Shown: piece after piece, positions 7,908 to 15,613 of the stretch
How positions within the stretch are numbered: the first letter of the stretch is position 1
Layout: each line of letters starts with the position of its first letter
Assembly (NCBI RefSeq): GCF_011682065.1
Contig: NZ_VUYU01000006.1
Coordinates: forward strand, 62,001 to 126,000
From: Massilia rubra
GTDB lineage: Bacteria > Pseudomonadota > Gammaproteobacteria > Burkholderiales > Burkholderiaceae_D
DNA: 64,000 nucleotides
Reading direction: 5' to 3'
The notes under the pieces: generated by a model
Told to the model about the DNA's origin: nothing
The model's database searches: none
Seen by the model: the letters and a program-made list of their open reading frames with translations, nothing else
Made by a program: the position numbers and the translations under genes

Positions 7908-9646
7908 GGTGCAGCGGCTTGCGGCTCGGCGGCGTCGGCCCCGCGCAATTCGGCCATCTCGCTGCGCCCGCGCGTCAGTTCGCGGGCACGGCTCTCGGCC
8001 GCGCTGGCCAGCAGGGCTTTCTCGGCCTGCTTGGCGATCAGTTCGGCCTGCAAGGACTTGACCCGCACTTCCAGCTCGGCTTCCTCGGCGTCGAGCCGCA
8101 CTTTCTTGAGCCTGGCGGCCGCTTCGGCCACTTCGGCCGCCACCCGCTCCGCGCTCTCCTTTTCCCAGCGCATCGTCCCCATCAGCACTTCGCCGCCGGC
8201 CGTGTAGGTGTCGGCCAGGGTCACGCCCTTGTCGCTCAATATCAATTCGCGCACCTGGTTCGAATGGGACGTTCCGCGCGACTTGATGATCGACATGCCA
8301 CGGTTGCGTTCGCCGCCCTGGACCAGGTAGTTCAGGTGAATCCAGGTATCGGCCAGGGTCGATATCTGCAATGGCGAACCGCCCTCGTTCTGGGACGCCA
8401 TGTCGTCGAGCAGGCTGGTGCACACGAGCGTGGTGCCGCCCCCCTTGGACCAGTCGATCAGGCGCTCGGCGACATTGTGCGCGGTCAGTTCGTTGCCCGA
8501 CTTCGACAGGGTCGAGACCGGGTCGATGACCAGGCAGCGCGCCTGGTGTTCGTCGGCCAGCGCCTTGATGCGCCCCAGGTAAGTTTCGGCGCTGCCGGAA
8601 ATGGTGCGCGCCGAAATCATGTGCAGCACGCCGCTCTGGACAAAGGGTTCGAGGTGGATGCCCACCGAATTGAGATTGCGCACGACTTCGGAACCGTCGG
8701 AATCGAAGCTGACGAACATCGTGCGTTCGCCGCGCCGGCACGCGGCCTCGGCGAAGGCGCCGCTCAGGGTGGTCTTGGCGGTGCCGGGAAAACCGGTGAT
8801 GAGGACGCTGGCGCCGCGGTAATAGCCGCCGCCCAGCATGGTGTCGAGCCGTTCCACGCCGCTCGACACGCGTTCGTTCGAGACCAGCGTATCGAGCCGG
8901 CCCAGGGTGCGCGCGACGGCGACTTCGAAGCCATTCTTGCTGATCAAAAAGGGCGATTCGTTTTCGTCGAACACCGCGCCGCGATATTTCTGGATCCGGA
9001 TATTGCGCTGGGAAACCCCCAGCACCACGCTATGATTGAGGAGCATCGAGCAGTCGACCATGAACTGCATGAACCCGAGCGAATGCTCGACCACCGCGCC
9101 TGGCGTATACACGTCTGCCTTGGCCGTGATAATGGCCGTCAAGCCATTCGACAGCAACCAGTCGTGCAGCCGGTAGATCTCGCGCCGCTTCGACAAGGGG
9201 TCGGGCAACAGCGCCAGCACAATATCGAGCGCGTCGACGACAACGCGCTTGGCATTCAATGCCTTGACCTGTGCGTCCAGCACCGCCAGCATGCCGCTCA
9301 AGTCGAAATGACCGGACAAGACCAGGTCGGGCGCGGGCTGCGCGTCCAGGAAGCAGAGTTGATTGTTTTTCTGTAATTCGGCGATGCCCCAGCCAAAGCC
9401 TTGCGCATTGGCCACGATGCGTTCCGATGATTCCTCGAAGGCGACGAAGATCCCCGGCTCGTGGCAATGGCGGGCGCCATTGACCAGGAACTGCAGCGAC
9501 ACCACGGTCTTGCCGGAACCGGGGCCGCCGGCCAGCAAGGTCGTGCGGCCGCGCGGCAGGCCGCCGCCGGTCATCTCGTCAAGCCCGGTAATGCCCGAGC
9601 GGGCCTTGGCTTCGGGCTGAGGTGAGGACTCTGGTGTGCGCTTCAT
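7904..9646 (-). CDS. kaiC: KaiC-family double-RecA ATPase with coiled-coil tail
   Basis: A 580-residue KaiC homologue with two RecA-like domains. CI has Walker A GGPGSGKT (40-47), the catalytic pair Glu71-Glu72 in FVAFEESS and Walker B VVVDAL (135-140). CII has Walker A GFPGTAKT (285-292) and LVIDPVS (372-378). The two phosphosite residues of cyanobacterial KaiC (Ser431/Thr432) align with Ser429-Thr430 in QISTLADT. At the CII position where KaiC normally has EE, this protein has FDSD (314-317), which may weaken CII ATPase. Residues about 493-575 are an added charged coiled coil. GAAGGAAG precedes the ATG. It is the first gene of the kai/c-di-GMP operon. Confidence 0.93.
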   Translation of the reverse strand: MKRTPESSPQPEAKARSGITGLDEMTGGGLPRGRTTLLAGGPGSGKTVVSLQFLVNGARHCHEPGIFVAFEESSERIVANAQGFGWGIAELQKNNQLCFLDAQPAPDLVLSGHFDLSGMLAVLDAQVKALNAKRVVVDALDIVLALLPDPLSKRREIYRLHDWLLSNGLTAIITAKADVYTPGAVVEHSLGFMQFMVDCSMLLNHSVVLGVSQRNIRIQKYRGAVFDENESPFLISKNGFEVAVARTLGRLDTLVSNERVSSGVERLDTMLGGGYYRGASVLITGFPGTAKTTLSGAFAEAACRRGERTMFVSFDSDGSEVVRNLNSVGIHLEPFVQSGVLHMISARTISGSAETYLGRIKALADEHQARCLVIDPVSTLSKSGNELTAHNVAERLIDWSKGGGTTLVCTSLLDDMASQNEGGSPLQISTLADTWIHLNYLVQGGERNRGMSIIKSRGTSHSNQVRELILSDKGVTLADTYTAGGEVLMGTMRWEKESAERVAAEVAEAAARLKKVRLDAEEAELEVRVKSLQAELIAKQAEKALLASAAESRARELTRGRSEMAELRGADAAEPQAAAP

Positions 9647-9826
9647 GGCAGGCTTCCTTCTGTGGGAAATTCACCTGAGCCTCAATGATGACGACCGGCA
9701 CGTGAGGCCACCGCAATGTCAAGCAATACGTCAAATGAAAAACACGCCGTCGCTCCAATCGATGCGATACCACGCCGAAGCGGGTACGACTTCCCTTGGC
9801 TGCTTGCGGAACCATATTGCCGATAA

Positions 9827-9855
9827 ACTATAGCATGAAAAAATTCGGGAAATTG
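9827..9855 (-). promoter_or_regulatory. Possible kaiC promoter (extended -10)
   Basis: On the minus strand TGCTATAGT gives an extended -10 (TATAGT at 9832-9827, TG two bases before). The -35 spaced by 17 bases would be CAATTT at 9855-9850, a poor match. This would leave a leader of about 175 bases before kaiC. Weak support only. Confidence 0.3.
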
Positions 9856-10122
9856 TCATGCCGATTGAATTGAGAAGCTTTGTCCAACAGGCACCACACC
9901 CGTCTGTTTTGGAGGGCGGACGCGCGGCGCTGCGCCATCGGCCCCTGTGTTGATACCGCTAATGGCTGCATGATTATCAACACGATAGCGCTCTTCCTGC
10001 GCCATCAATACCAAGTCTCGGTGCCAGTAATCGGGAGCCAGGTAGTTAGCAATACACGGAAGCACGCGACAATGGCCGCCTCGTCAACCTCGACCGTGTC
10101 GCTTCAAACATGCAGGCAAACT
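9856..10122. other. Intergenic region between kaiC and the lipoprotein gene
   Basis: About 270 bases between the two divergent promoter candidates. Short open frames occur on both strands, but none has a convincing ribosome binding site or protein character. No repeats or RNA fold were recognised. Confidence 0.4.
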
Positions 10123-10150
10123 TTGCCGATGTAAATTACTTAAGTATAAT
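10123..10150 (+). promoter_or_regulatory. Sigma70-type promoter of the 10198 lipoprotein gene
   Basis: TTGCCG (10123-10128), a 16-base spacer and a perfect TATAAT (10145-10150), in an AT-rich stretch. It lies about 47 bases before the ATG of the lipoprotein gene. Confidence 0.6.
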
Positions 10151-10197
10151 AATTTCCTCAGATTAACAAACTTACCTATCAGCTATTGGAAATTGCA

Positions 10198-10782
10198 ATG
10201 AAAATGCTTCATCGTCTGTTTTGTGTTGTCTTCGCCCTCGCACTATCGGCCTGCGCAAGCACCGAGGTCCCGAAAGCAGAGTTAGCGGTTCCAGGCTTCG
10301 TATTATCGGGTTCATCGGTATATATCTACTCATTTCTCGATGTGCGCGACTCGACGTTTGGCCAGAAACTGCTGGCGGAATTCGATGCGCAGTTCGCCGC
10401 CGCGCTCAAAGGGGCCGCAGTCACCTCGACGGTGCTGCGTTTTCGCGATAGTGAACATGGTGGCTACTTTGCACCGGCCAGCGGAAACGTCGCCAATCAG
10501 GTCATGCAGACGGTCACCATGAATTTGGCGAACGAGCGCAAGTCCGGCGCCTTGCAGCGCCTGACAATCGAACCGGCCAACGTCATCATCACGCAGGGCG
10601 TACGGCACAACTACGATATTAAATGGTCCTTGTCCGACGCTTCGACCGGATCTCTGATCTGGAGCACCACGACCACGGGTACTCACTTGAACTGGGGGGC
10701 AATCGACGAGAACCCGCGCGAGCGGGCCAAGAGCATCGTCGACGAGATCATTCGACAAATGCAGGTCAGCAAACTCATCTGA
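10198..10782 (+). CDS. Small lipoprotein (DUF4410-like)
   Basis: A 194-residue protein with a lipoprotein signal: basic start, hydrophobic core and lipobox LSAC with the lipidated Cys at residue 19. The mature part resembles DUF4410-type lipoproteins: a VYIYSFLDVRD strand, then a helix, then an alternating strand region with WSLSDASTGSLIWSTTT, and a C-terminal helix. The role is unknown; such proteins sit in the outer membrane facing the periplasm. A TTG four codons upstream is also possible, but the ATG at 10198 has GGA at suitable distance and gives the better signal peptide. It converges with another lipoprotein gene 24 bases away. Confidence 0.75.
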   Translation: MKMLHRLFCVVFALALSACASTEVPKAELAVPGFVLSGSSVYIYSFLDVRDSTFGQKLLAEFDAQFAAALKGAAVTSTVLRFRDSEHGGYFAPASGNVANQVMQTVTMNLANERKSGALQRLTIEPANVIITQGVRHNYDIKWSLSDASTGSLIWSTTTTGTHLNWGAIDENPRERAKSIVDEIIRQMQVSKLI

Positions 10783-10806
10783 ACCGGGTAGGCGCGAGGC
10801 GAAGCA

Positions 10807-11394
10807 TTATTCCTTGCTCATCGCCTTGCGAAAATCCGGATCGTCGAACAGGGCGCCGACAAGCCGTTTGTAGAGCACCTCATACTGTCCCCGGGCGATC
10901 GGAATGGCTTCGCTGCCATCGAAGACGTTGGCCCAGGTGGTTTGGACATTCAAGGTACGATCGTATCGCGTGACTCCGTCGCGGGTCACACCGAAGCGCG
11001 CACCCAATTTTCCCTCGGCCGGTCGAAAGGCGGAGGTGTCGACCTCGCTCGTGGTCAAGGTACCCGTGATCACGGTTTTCGCAGCCGGATCGTATAGTCC
11101 GGCCGACTCCAGTTCGACCTTCAGCGTGTCGCGCAAATACTGCGAAAACGTGCTGCCGGTGGGCGGGGCCACTGTGCCGGCGCGAATGATCAAGATTTTA
11201 TCCATGCCCGGATTCCTGGCCGGATCAAGCTTGAACGTATCGATTGCCGCAGGGGTAAAGTTGGCGTCTTTGAGCTTTGCCGAATTAATCGCGCTGGCCC
11301 GGGGAACCTGCAAGGGGTCCACGGCGCAGCCGGTTAATTGAAGAAGAAGCAAACCACCTGAGAGCAGTGTTGCGATGCGAGCGCCATGATTCAT
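10807..11394 (-). CDS. Lipoprotein of unknown function
   Basis: A 195-residue protein with signal peptide and lipobox LTGC (Cys23). The mature part has strand-rich segments such as DKILIIRAGTVAPPTG and TLKVELESAGLYDPAAKTVITGTL. This pattern of a modified TolB-like/YajG-like fold is common in small outer-membrane lipoproteins, but I do not recognise a named family. It stands opposite the 10198 lipoprotein with only 24 bases between the stop codons. A GATTAAC-like weak ribosome site precedes the ATG. Function unknown. Confidence 0.7.
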   Translation of the reverse strand: MNHGARIATLLSGGLLLLQLTGCAVDPLQVPRASAINSAKLKDANFTPAAIDTFKLDPARNPGMDKILIIRAGTVAPPTGSTFSQYLRDTLKVELESAGLYDPAAKTVITGTLTTSEVDTSAFRPAEGKLGARFGVTRDGVTRYDRTLNVQTTWANVFDGSEAIPIARGQYEVLYKRLVGALFDDPDFRKAMSKE

Positions 11395-11481
11395 TGTTAA
11401 TCCTGTGATAAAAAGAATTGCTACCGTGCGTTGAGGGTTGCCATTGTATCAAACAGAAACAAAGGCTCCGACCTGCGGTTC

Positions 11482-12087
11482 CTATGACAGTCCGGCGGCG
11501 CGGATCCTGAGCGCCAGCCTGGCTTTCAATAAGTCCCAGTGCCATATGCTGTCGTCGATGTCGACTGCGTCCTCTGCATCGGGCGCGAGGATGATATCGG
11601 TGACGATGTTCTTGAGCGTCAGTTCGCCCTGGGCCCATCGCAACACACGGCGCGGGCCGGTAAGCCAGCAATGATGCTCCGGCGAGGCAAGTTTCATCGC
11701 CTCCCGCATCGAGCAGCCGAATGCCTGCCGAATACGGATCACTGCCACCTTGTCGGTGCGATCAAACGCGGGCGTGAGCATGTAGTGCATTCCCGCGGCG
11801 CGCCGCACGTCATATTTATCCTGCAGATAGTCTTCGACAGGCCTGCAGCTCGCGACTGTTTCAATCTGGCCGGAAATGACGTCGACCAGATGCGCATTCG
11901 CCCCAACAAGGCAACGCTCGGCGCGTCCATGCAGGACGTAAGCGGCTGTATTGACGCAAACAATCCAGTAGTCGCCTTGCCTGGATAATTGACAGGATTG
12001 CACCGCGAATTTTTCGTAGCGTGCCGACGATGGGTCACCTTCGGAGCGGCGAAGCACCATGGCTTGCGCCATGTCGGAACTGATCAT
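11482..12087 (-). CDS. YrhB/Imm35-like small protein
   Basis: A 201-residue soluble protein. Residues about 22-90 (ARYEKFAVQSCQ..., WIVCVNTAAYVL, NAHLVDVISGQIETV) resemble the YrhB/Imm35 fold, in which a short beta-sheet ends with a 'valid/VDxxTGxI' strand. These are known as immunity proteins of polymorphic toxins or as YrhB-type chaperone-like proteins. Residues about 112-175 are helical with VIRIRQAFGCSMREAMKL, reminiscent of ribosomal-L7/L12-like helices. The ATG overlaps the TGA of the 33-residue gene upstream (ATGA), so it is translationally coupled. No toxin gene lies nearby. Family assignment is tentative. Confidence 0.6.
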   Translation of the reverse strand: MISSDMAQAMVLRRSEGDPSSARYEKFAVQSCQLSRQGDYWIVCVNTAAYVLHGRAERCLVGANAHLVDVISGQIETVASCRPVEDYLQDKYDVRRAAGMHYMLTPAFDRTDKVAVIRIRQAFGCSMREAMKLASPEHHCWLTGPRRVLRWAQGELTLKNIVTDIILAPDAEDAVDIDDSIWHWDLLKARLALRIRAAGLS

Positions 12088-12185
12088 TTCACTTGCACGC
12101 CTTGCTGCGCCTCGATCAGCGCATTAAGCCCATCCGTCGCGTAGCTGAGGGCTTTTTTGCGCTGCGGGGTCTTGAGCTGTCTCAT
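12084..12185 (-). CDS. 33-residue coupled ORF, KTPQ-KKALSY type remnant
   Basis: Translation starts MRQLKTPQRKKALSYATDG and ends GVQVK. It has a clear GGAGAAG at good spacing, starts 3 bases after the upstream stop and its TGA overlaps the ATG of the next gene (ATGA). The N-terminal KTPQ..KKALSY..D stretch recalls the start of a longer small-protein family (KTPQEKKALSYERDHRNTYGE style) that I remember from toxin-immunity neighbourhoods; here the rest is lost. It is probably a truncated member kept as a coupling leader. The translation signals are seen; the family link is from memory. Confidence 0.55.
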   Translation of the reverse strand: MRQLKTPQRKKALSYATDGLNALIEAQQGVQVK

Positions 12186-12188
12186 CTT

Positions 12189-12920
12189 TTACACTTCTCC
12201 ATCCCGGGCCGGGGCGCTACCCAAGCGGTCGATCGCCGCCAGGGCGCGCTGTCCCGCCCCTGCAACCTGACCGACCTTGTGCTCGCTACACCACTGGGCG
12301 AGCGGCCGCAGCGCAAGCGCTGGATACATCGCGATTTGCCCCGCCACCGCCTCGGCATACAGAAAATTCGGATGGACCGCCAGCCGCATGAGCAAGTCCG
12401 GATCGACCGGCGCGAGGGAGTAAATAGCCGATTGAATGACGCACTCCTCACGCTCCTCGTCGCGGTCGAGCAAGTCATGGATGAACTTGCCAAGGACGGC
12501 CGGATCGCGGTGCAACGGCGTCGTCGGGGGATGGTTGTCGCTCAGCCAGGTGTTGGTTTCCCAGGCTCTTTTGACGGCGTCGAGGAAGGCGTCGAGCGAA
12601 ACGAAGGCCACATTCCAAAAGTCGCTGTCGTGCGGAAGAAACAAGATGCCGCCGGCGAATGGCCCACGCGTCAGGTACAAGTGATGGTCACTGGTGTTGC
12701 CATCGTCGAGCACAACGCCGCCGTGGATCGTCACCAGGCTCCCATCCTGAAGGATGGTTGTCAGTTCCTCGGATTGGGCCCGGTCCAGCAAATTGAGTTC
12801 GATGTCGAAGTTACCGACATAGTCGGGATTCAAGGGCCTGTCGAAATACGCAGCAAGTTCTGCGATGAACGGCGCTATCGCAGCGGGGTCCGGATTGTCC
12901 GAACCAGTCGGGTGCGCCAT
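12189..12920 (-). CDS. Hypothetical protein, possible SUKH/immunity type
   Basis: A 243-residue soluble acidic protein. The start at 12920 is chosen because AGGAGG stands right before it; a longer frame upstream lacks one. Residues about 50-125 (LTTILQDGSLVTIHGG, GGILFLPHDSDFWNVAFVSLDAFLDAV) have the pattern of SMI1/KNR4 (SUKH) proteins, in which a 'LPHD...F.SL..F' strand-helix is typical. The C-terminal half (about 135-240) is helical and HEAT-like. It is the first gene of a three-gene operon with the 33-residue ORF and the YrhB/Imm35-like gene, which together suggest an immunity-type set without its toxin. The SUKH call is inferred and weak. Confidence 0.6.
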   Translation of the reverse strand: MAHPTGSDNPDPAAIAPFIAELAAYFDRPLNPDYVGNFDIELNLLDRAQSEELTTILQDGSLVTIHGGVVLDDGNTSDHHLYLTRGPFAGGILFLPHDSDFWNVAFVSLDAFLDAVKRAWETNTWLSDNHPPTTPLHRDPAVLGKFIHDLLDRDEEREECVIQSAIYSLAPVDPDLLMRLAVHPNFLYAEAVAGQIAMYPALALRPLAQWCSEHKVGQVAGAGQRALAAIDRLGSAPARDGEV

Positions 12921-13179
12921 GTGATTCCTCCTGAAATAGTGCCTGTTTGGCAAAGTTTAACACGCCCGCTCAGCGTACCAGGCAAGGCCGCCGGCTGTCG
13001 ACGCGCCAGCCCGGCACCAGGTGCCGCATGACCAGCGCATCGTCGCGCGCGCCAGCGCCAAGCTGTGGCGTTTTCGCACGGCTGGCGCCAAGCTTGGCTT
13101 GCATCATGCTCGCTGCCAATTCTTCGCGGTAACGTTACCTATAGGAATGTTGCGCTCACACAAACAGCAGGGGAAATCC

Positions 13180-13896
13180 ATGTTTTACTTCAGCCAGGCG
13201 GACGCAATGCACAAAAGCGGGTTCACGCAGGCGCACGACCTGATCTGGCGGATGTTCCACGCCTTGCCGGCGCCGCGCCCACAAGCGCCGCAAGCTGCCT
13301 GCGCGCCCGACCGGATCGCGTTTTATGCCGCGATGCAGGCGCACGCCCTGCCCTGCCCGCGCGTGGCGGCCCTGTTCAACTGCGCCGGTTGCGCCATCGA
13401 TGGTGTGCGAATGCTGTACAGCGCGGCCGAAGCGCGCCGTTACCTGCGTGACGCGGCGGTCTACCCGCTGCAGTTCGTGCCTGTGTCGGATGATGGCGGT
13501 GCGGAGATTTTTTCGGCGATCAGTTACGAGAAAGGCAGCGATGCCGCGGTGCTCGGCAACGGCACGCTGATCGCGCTGGCCGACCTGGTGCAACTGCTCG
13601 ACCTGCCGTGCGCACGCGGCTACCTGCTGCAAGAACTGCCCTCGCCGCACCGCCTCGGCGGCCTGCGCGTGACCGTGGCGATGCGCGCGCACGGCCCGCA
13701 TATCGTGCGCGCTAGCTGGAAGTTGGCCGGCGCCGACGCCGACATCCCGCTCCCGCTGTGGAAAGCGACCAGCCGCCTGGTGCTGGCCGGCGCCGCGCTG
13801 TTCCCTTCAGTAGAAAGCCAGCACTGGGACATCGCCCTATGCCAGCGCGGCCCGCTGGCCATGGGCATGAGCGCAGCCCACGCCCAGCTGCTTTAG
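13180..13896 (+). CDS. Hypothetical protein, possibly ATP-grasp related
   Basis: A 238-residue soluble protein. The ATG at 13180 follows AGGGGAA; the frame continues upstream without good start signals. Residues about 85-215 (LRDAAVYPLQFVPVSDDGG, AVLGNGTLIALADLV, GYLLQELPSPHRLGGLRVTVAM) recall the 'xxLLQExxxxHpxl...lRVxT' core of sugar-transfer-associated ATP-grasp proteins, but the nucleotide-binding residues are not clearly visible. Its last 4 bases overlap the end of hupE on the other strand. Function unknown; the ATP-grasp link is weak. Confidence 0.6.
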   Translation: MFYFSQADAMHKSGFTQAHDLIWRMFHALPAPRPQAPQAACAPDRIAFYAAMQAHALPCPRVAALFNCAGCAIDGVRMLYSAAEARRYLRDAAVYPLQFVPVSDDGGAEIFSAISYEKGSDAAVLGNGTLIALADLVQLLDLPCARGYLLQELPSPHRLGGLRVTVAMRAHGPHIVRASWKLAGADADIPLPLWKATSRLVLAGAALFPSVESQHWDIALCQRGPLAMGMSAAHAQLL

Positions 13897-14465
13897 AAAG
13901 CCGCGCCGATCCAGACGCCGCCCAGCGCGATCACCGCACCAACGCCGCGCAGCCATGCCTGCTGCTGGCGCAAAACCGCACCGGCGATCATGCCGCCGGC
14001 CAGCAGCACGGCGCTCGAGGCCAGGATGCCCGCAAAGTACATGCCGGCGCTGCCCGCATGCGGCATTTCGGCGCCGTGCGCCAGGCCGTGGACGAGCGCG
14101 AACGCGCCGACCATCAAGGCGCCCAGCGCCGGCATCAGCTTGACCTTGAAGGCGATCGACAGGCCGAGCACCAGCACCGACGCGATGATTGCGCTTTCCA
14201 GCGCGGCGATGCCCACGCCCGCCATCCCCATCATGCCGCCGGCGGCGAGCAAGGCGATGAAGCTCAGTGGCAGCAGCCAGCGCGCGCGTCCGCCCAGCTG
14301 CGCGGCCCAGATGCCGACAGCGACGGCCGCCAGCATATGATCGAGGCCCGAAAACGGATGCGCCAGGCCAGCCAGCAGGCCGCCGTCATGACCGGGATGG
14401 GCCAGCGCCGCGCCGCAGTAGAACAAGGGCGCCAGCGCCAGGGTACGAATGAATTTGGATTGCAT
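13893..14465 (-). CDS. hupE: HupE/UreJ-family nickel/cobalt permease
   Basis: A 190-residue integral membrane protein with an N-terminal signal-like segment and about six TM helices. The family motif HPFSGLDH (residues 36-43) is followed by the conserved helix, and FALVHGLAHG supplies further metal-ligand histidines. HupE/UreJ proteins bring in Ni2+ or Co2+. As the last gene of the cobalamin operon here, cobalt is the likely substrate (inference). There are 44 bases between the cobW stop and this start, so it may have its own ribosome signal but shares the transcript. Confidence 0.88.
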   Translation of the reverse strand: MQSKFIRTLALAPLFYCGAALAHPGHDGGLLAGLAHPFSGLDHMLAAVAVGIWAAQLGGRARWLLPLSFIALLAAGGMMGMAGVGIAALESAIIASVLVLGLSIAFKVKLMPALGALMVGAFALVHGLAHGAEMPHAGSAGMYFAGILASSAVLLAGGMIAGAVLRQQQAWLRGVGAVIALGGVWIGAAF

Positions 14466-14509
14466 GTGAAGCTCCAGGATAGAAGAATGATTAAACGGTT
14501 AATGCAAGT

Positions 14510-15613
14510 TTAGTGCCAGGCAGTTCCGGTCAGTTCCGACAGCACCGCCGCCACGCGCGTGCGGCTGGCGTGATAACCGATGATGACCAGTTCGGAGCGG
14601 CGCGCCGCCGGCCGCACCGCGTCGACGCTGATCATCACGCGCGAACGCACGCCCTGCACCAGCACCGCCTGCCCGGTCTCGCTGGTGCGAATGAATCCCT
14701 TGCTGCGCAAGACCGGTTCAAGCCGCACCGCTTCCTGCAAGGCGTGGCGCACCTTGTCGGCGCTTTGCGGCGCATCGCTGCGCACCACGAACGAGAGCCA
14801 GCCGGGGTCCTGCTCGTGAAAATGCTTGTGCGTGGCCAGCCCGTGCGAATGCGCGGCCAGGCCCGAGTGCGCATGGCCGTTCAGGCGCCCCTGCTCGGCC
14901 AGCACGCCGGTATTCGGACCGGGCATGGTCGCCAGCGGCGTGTAGGTGTGCGTATGCTCGGTGCGGGTCGGCTGGTGCAGGCGCAGGCCGAGCGCGAGGC
15001 GGATGTCGAGTTGCGCCTTGTACGCCAGTTCCAGGAAACGCACCTTGGGCGCGCGCTCGCGCACCCGGGTTTCGGCCAACAGCAGCGCGTCGTCGTCCAG
15101 GTCGTCGATTTTATTCAGCACCACCACATCGGCAAACTCCAGCTGCTGGCCGAACACCGTGGCCGCCGCATCGCTGCCAGTGCCGGTTTCGAACTGGTCC
15201 GACAGCAGCAGCGGCGTATCGACCACCGCCAGGGTGGCGTCGAGAATAAAGTCCTCGGCCAGCTCGGGACTTTGCAACATCTCCATGATGGCCGTCGGCA
15301 GGGCCAGGCCGGACGTTTCGATCAGCACATGATCGACATTCGCGCGGCGCGCGGCAATCGCCCGCATGGTCGGCAAAAACAGTTCGTCGTCGCCGTAAGC
15401 GATCAGCCCATACGGAAAATCATGCACGCGCACCTGGTCGTCCGCGCCCGCTTCGCCGCGCACCAGCGCGCCGTCGATCGAGATTTCGCCGAACTCGTTA
15501 ATCAACAGAGCCAGGCGGCGGCTCTGGCGCTTTTCGATCAGGCTGCGTAGCAGCGTCGTTTTACCGGAGCCGAGGAAGCCGGTCACGATGGTGACGGGGA
15601 TCGGCTGCTTCAT
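14510..15613 (-). CDS. cobW: CobW-type GTPase lacking the CxCC motif
   Basis: A 367-residue COG0523 GTPase, thought to deliver cobalt to the chelatase in cobalamin synthesis. It has Walker A GFLGSGKT (12-19), LLINEFGEISIDG, ETSGLALP (Walker B region), NKID base recognition and a C-terminal CobW_C domain. The metal-binding CxCC that normally follows NEFGE has no cysteine here: the segment reads VHDFPYGLIAYG (about 64-74). A His-rich stretch (about 205-260, HTHTY..., HAHSGLAAHSHG, THKHFHEQ) may bind metal instead. The start overlaps the cobJK stop (ATGA). Confidence 0.92.
   Translation of the reverse strand: MKQPIPVTIVTGFLGSGKTTLLRSLIEKRQSRRLALLINEFGEISIDGALVRGEAGADDQVRVHDFPYGLIAYGDDELFLPTMRAIAARRANVDHVLIETSGLALPTAIMEMLQSPELAEDFILDATLAVVDTPLLLSDQFETGTGSDAAATVFGQQLEFADVVVLNKIDDLDDDALLLAETRVRERAPKVRFLELAYKAQLDIRLALGLRLHQPTRTEHTHTYTPLATMPGPNTGVLAEQGRLNGHAHSGLAAHSHGLATHKHFHEQDPGWLSFVVRSDAPQSADKVRHALQEAVRLEPVLRSKGFIRTSETGQAVLVQGVRSRVMISVDAVRPAARRSELVIIGYHASRTRVAAVLSELTGTAWH

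Noticed and set aside
9880-10134. 84-codon frame between kaiC and the lipoprotein gene
   Set aside because: No ribosome site, no protein-like character, and it overlaps the promoter at 10123-10150.
13128-13139. 12-bp palindrome GGTAACGTTACC upstream of the 13180 gene, LacI-operator-like
   Set aside because: Palindromes of this length are expected about 15 times by chance in 64 kb, no LacI-type regulator is nearby, and it has no clear promoter next to it.
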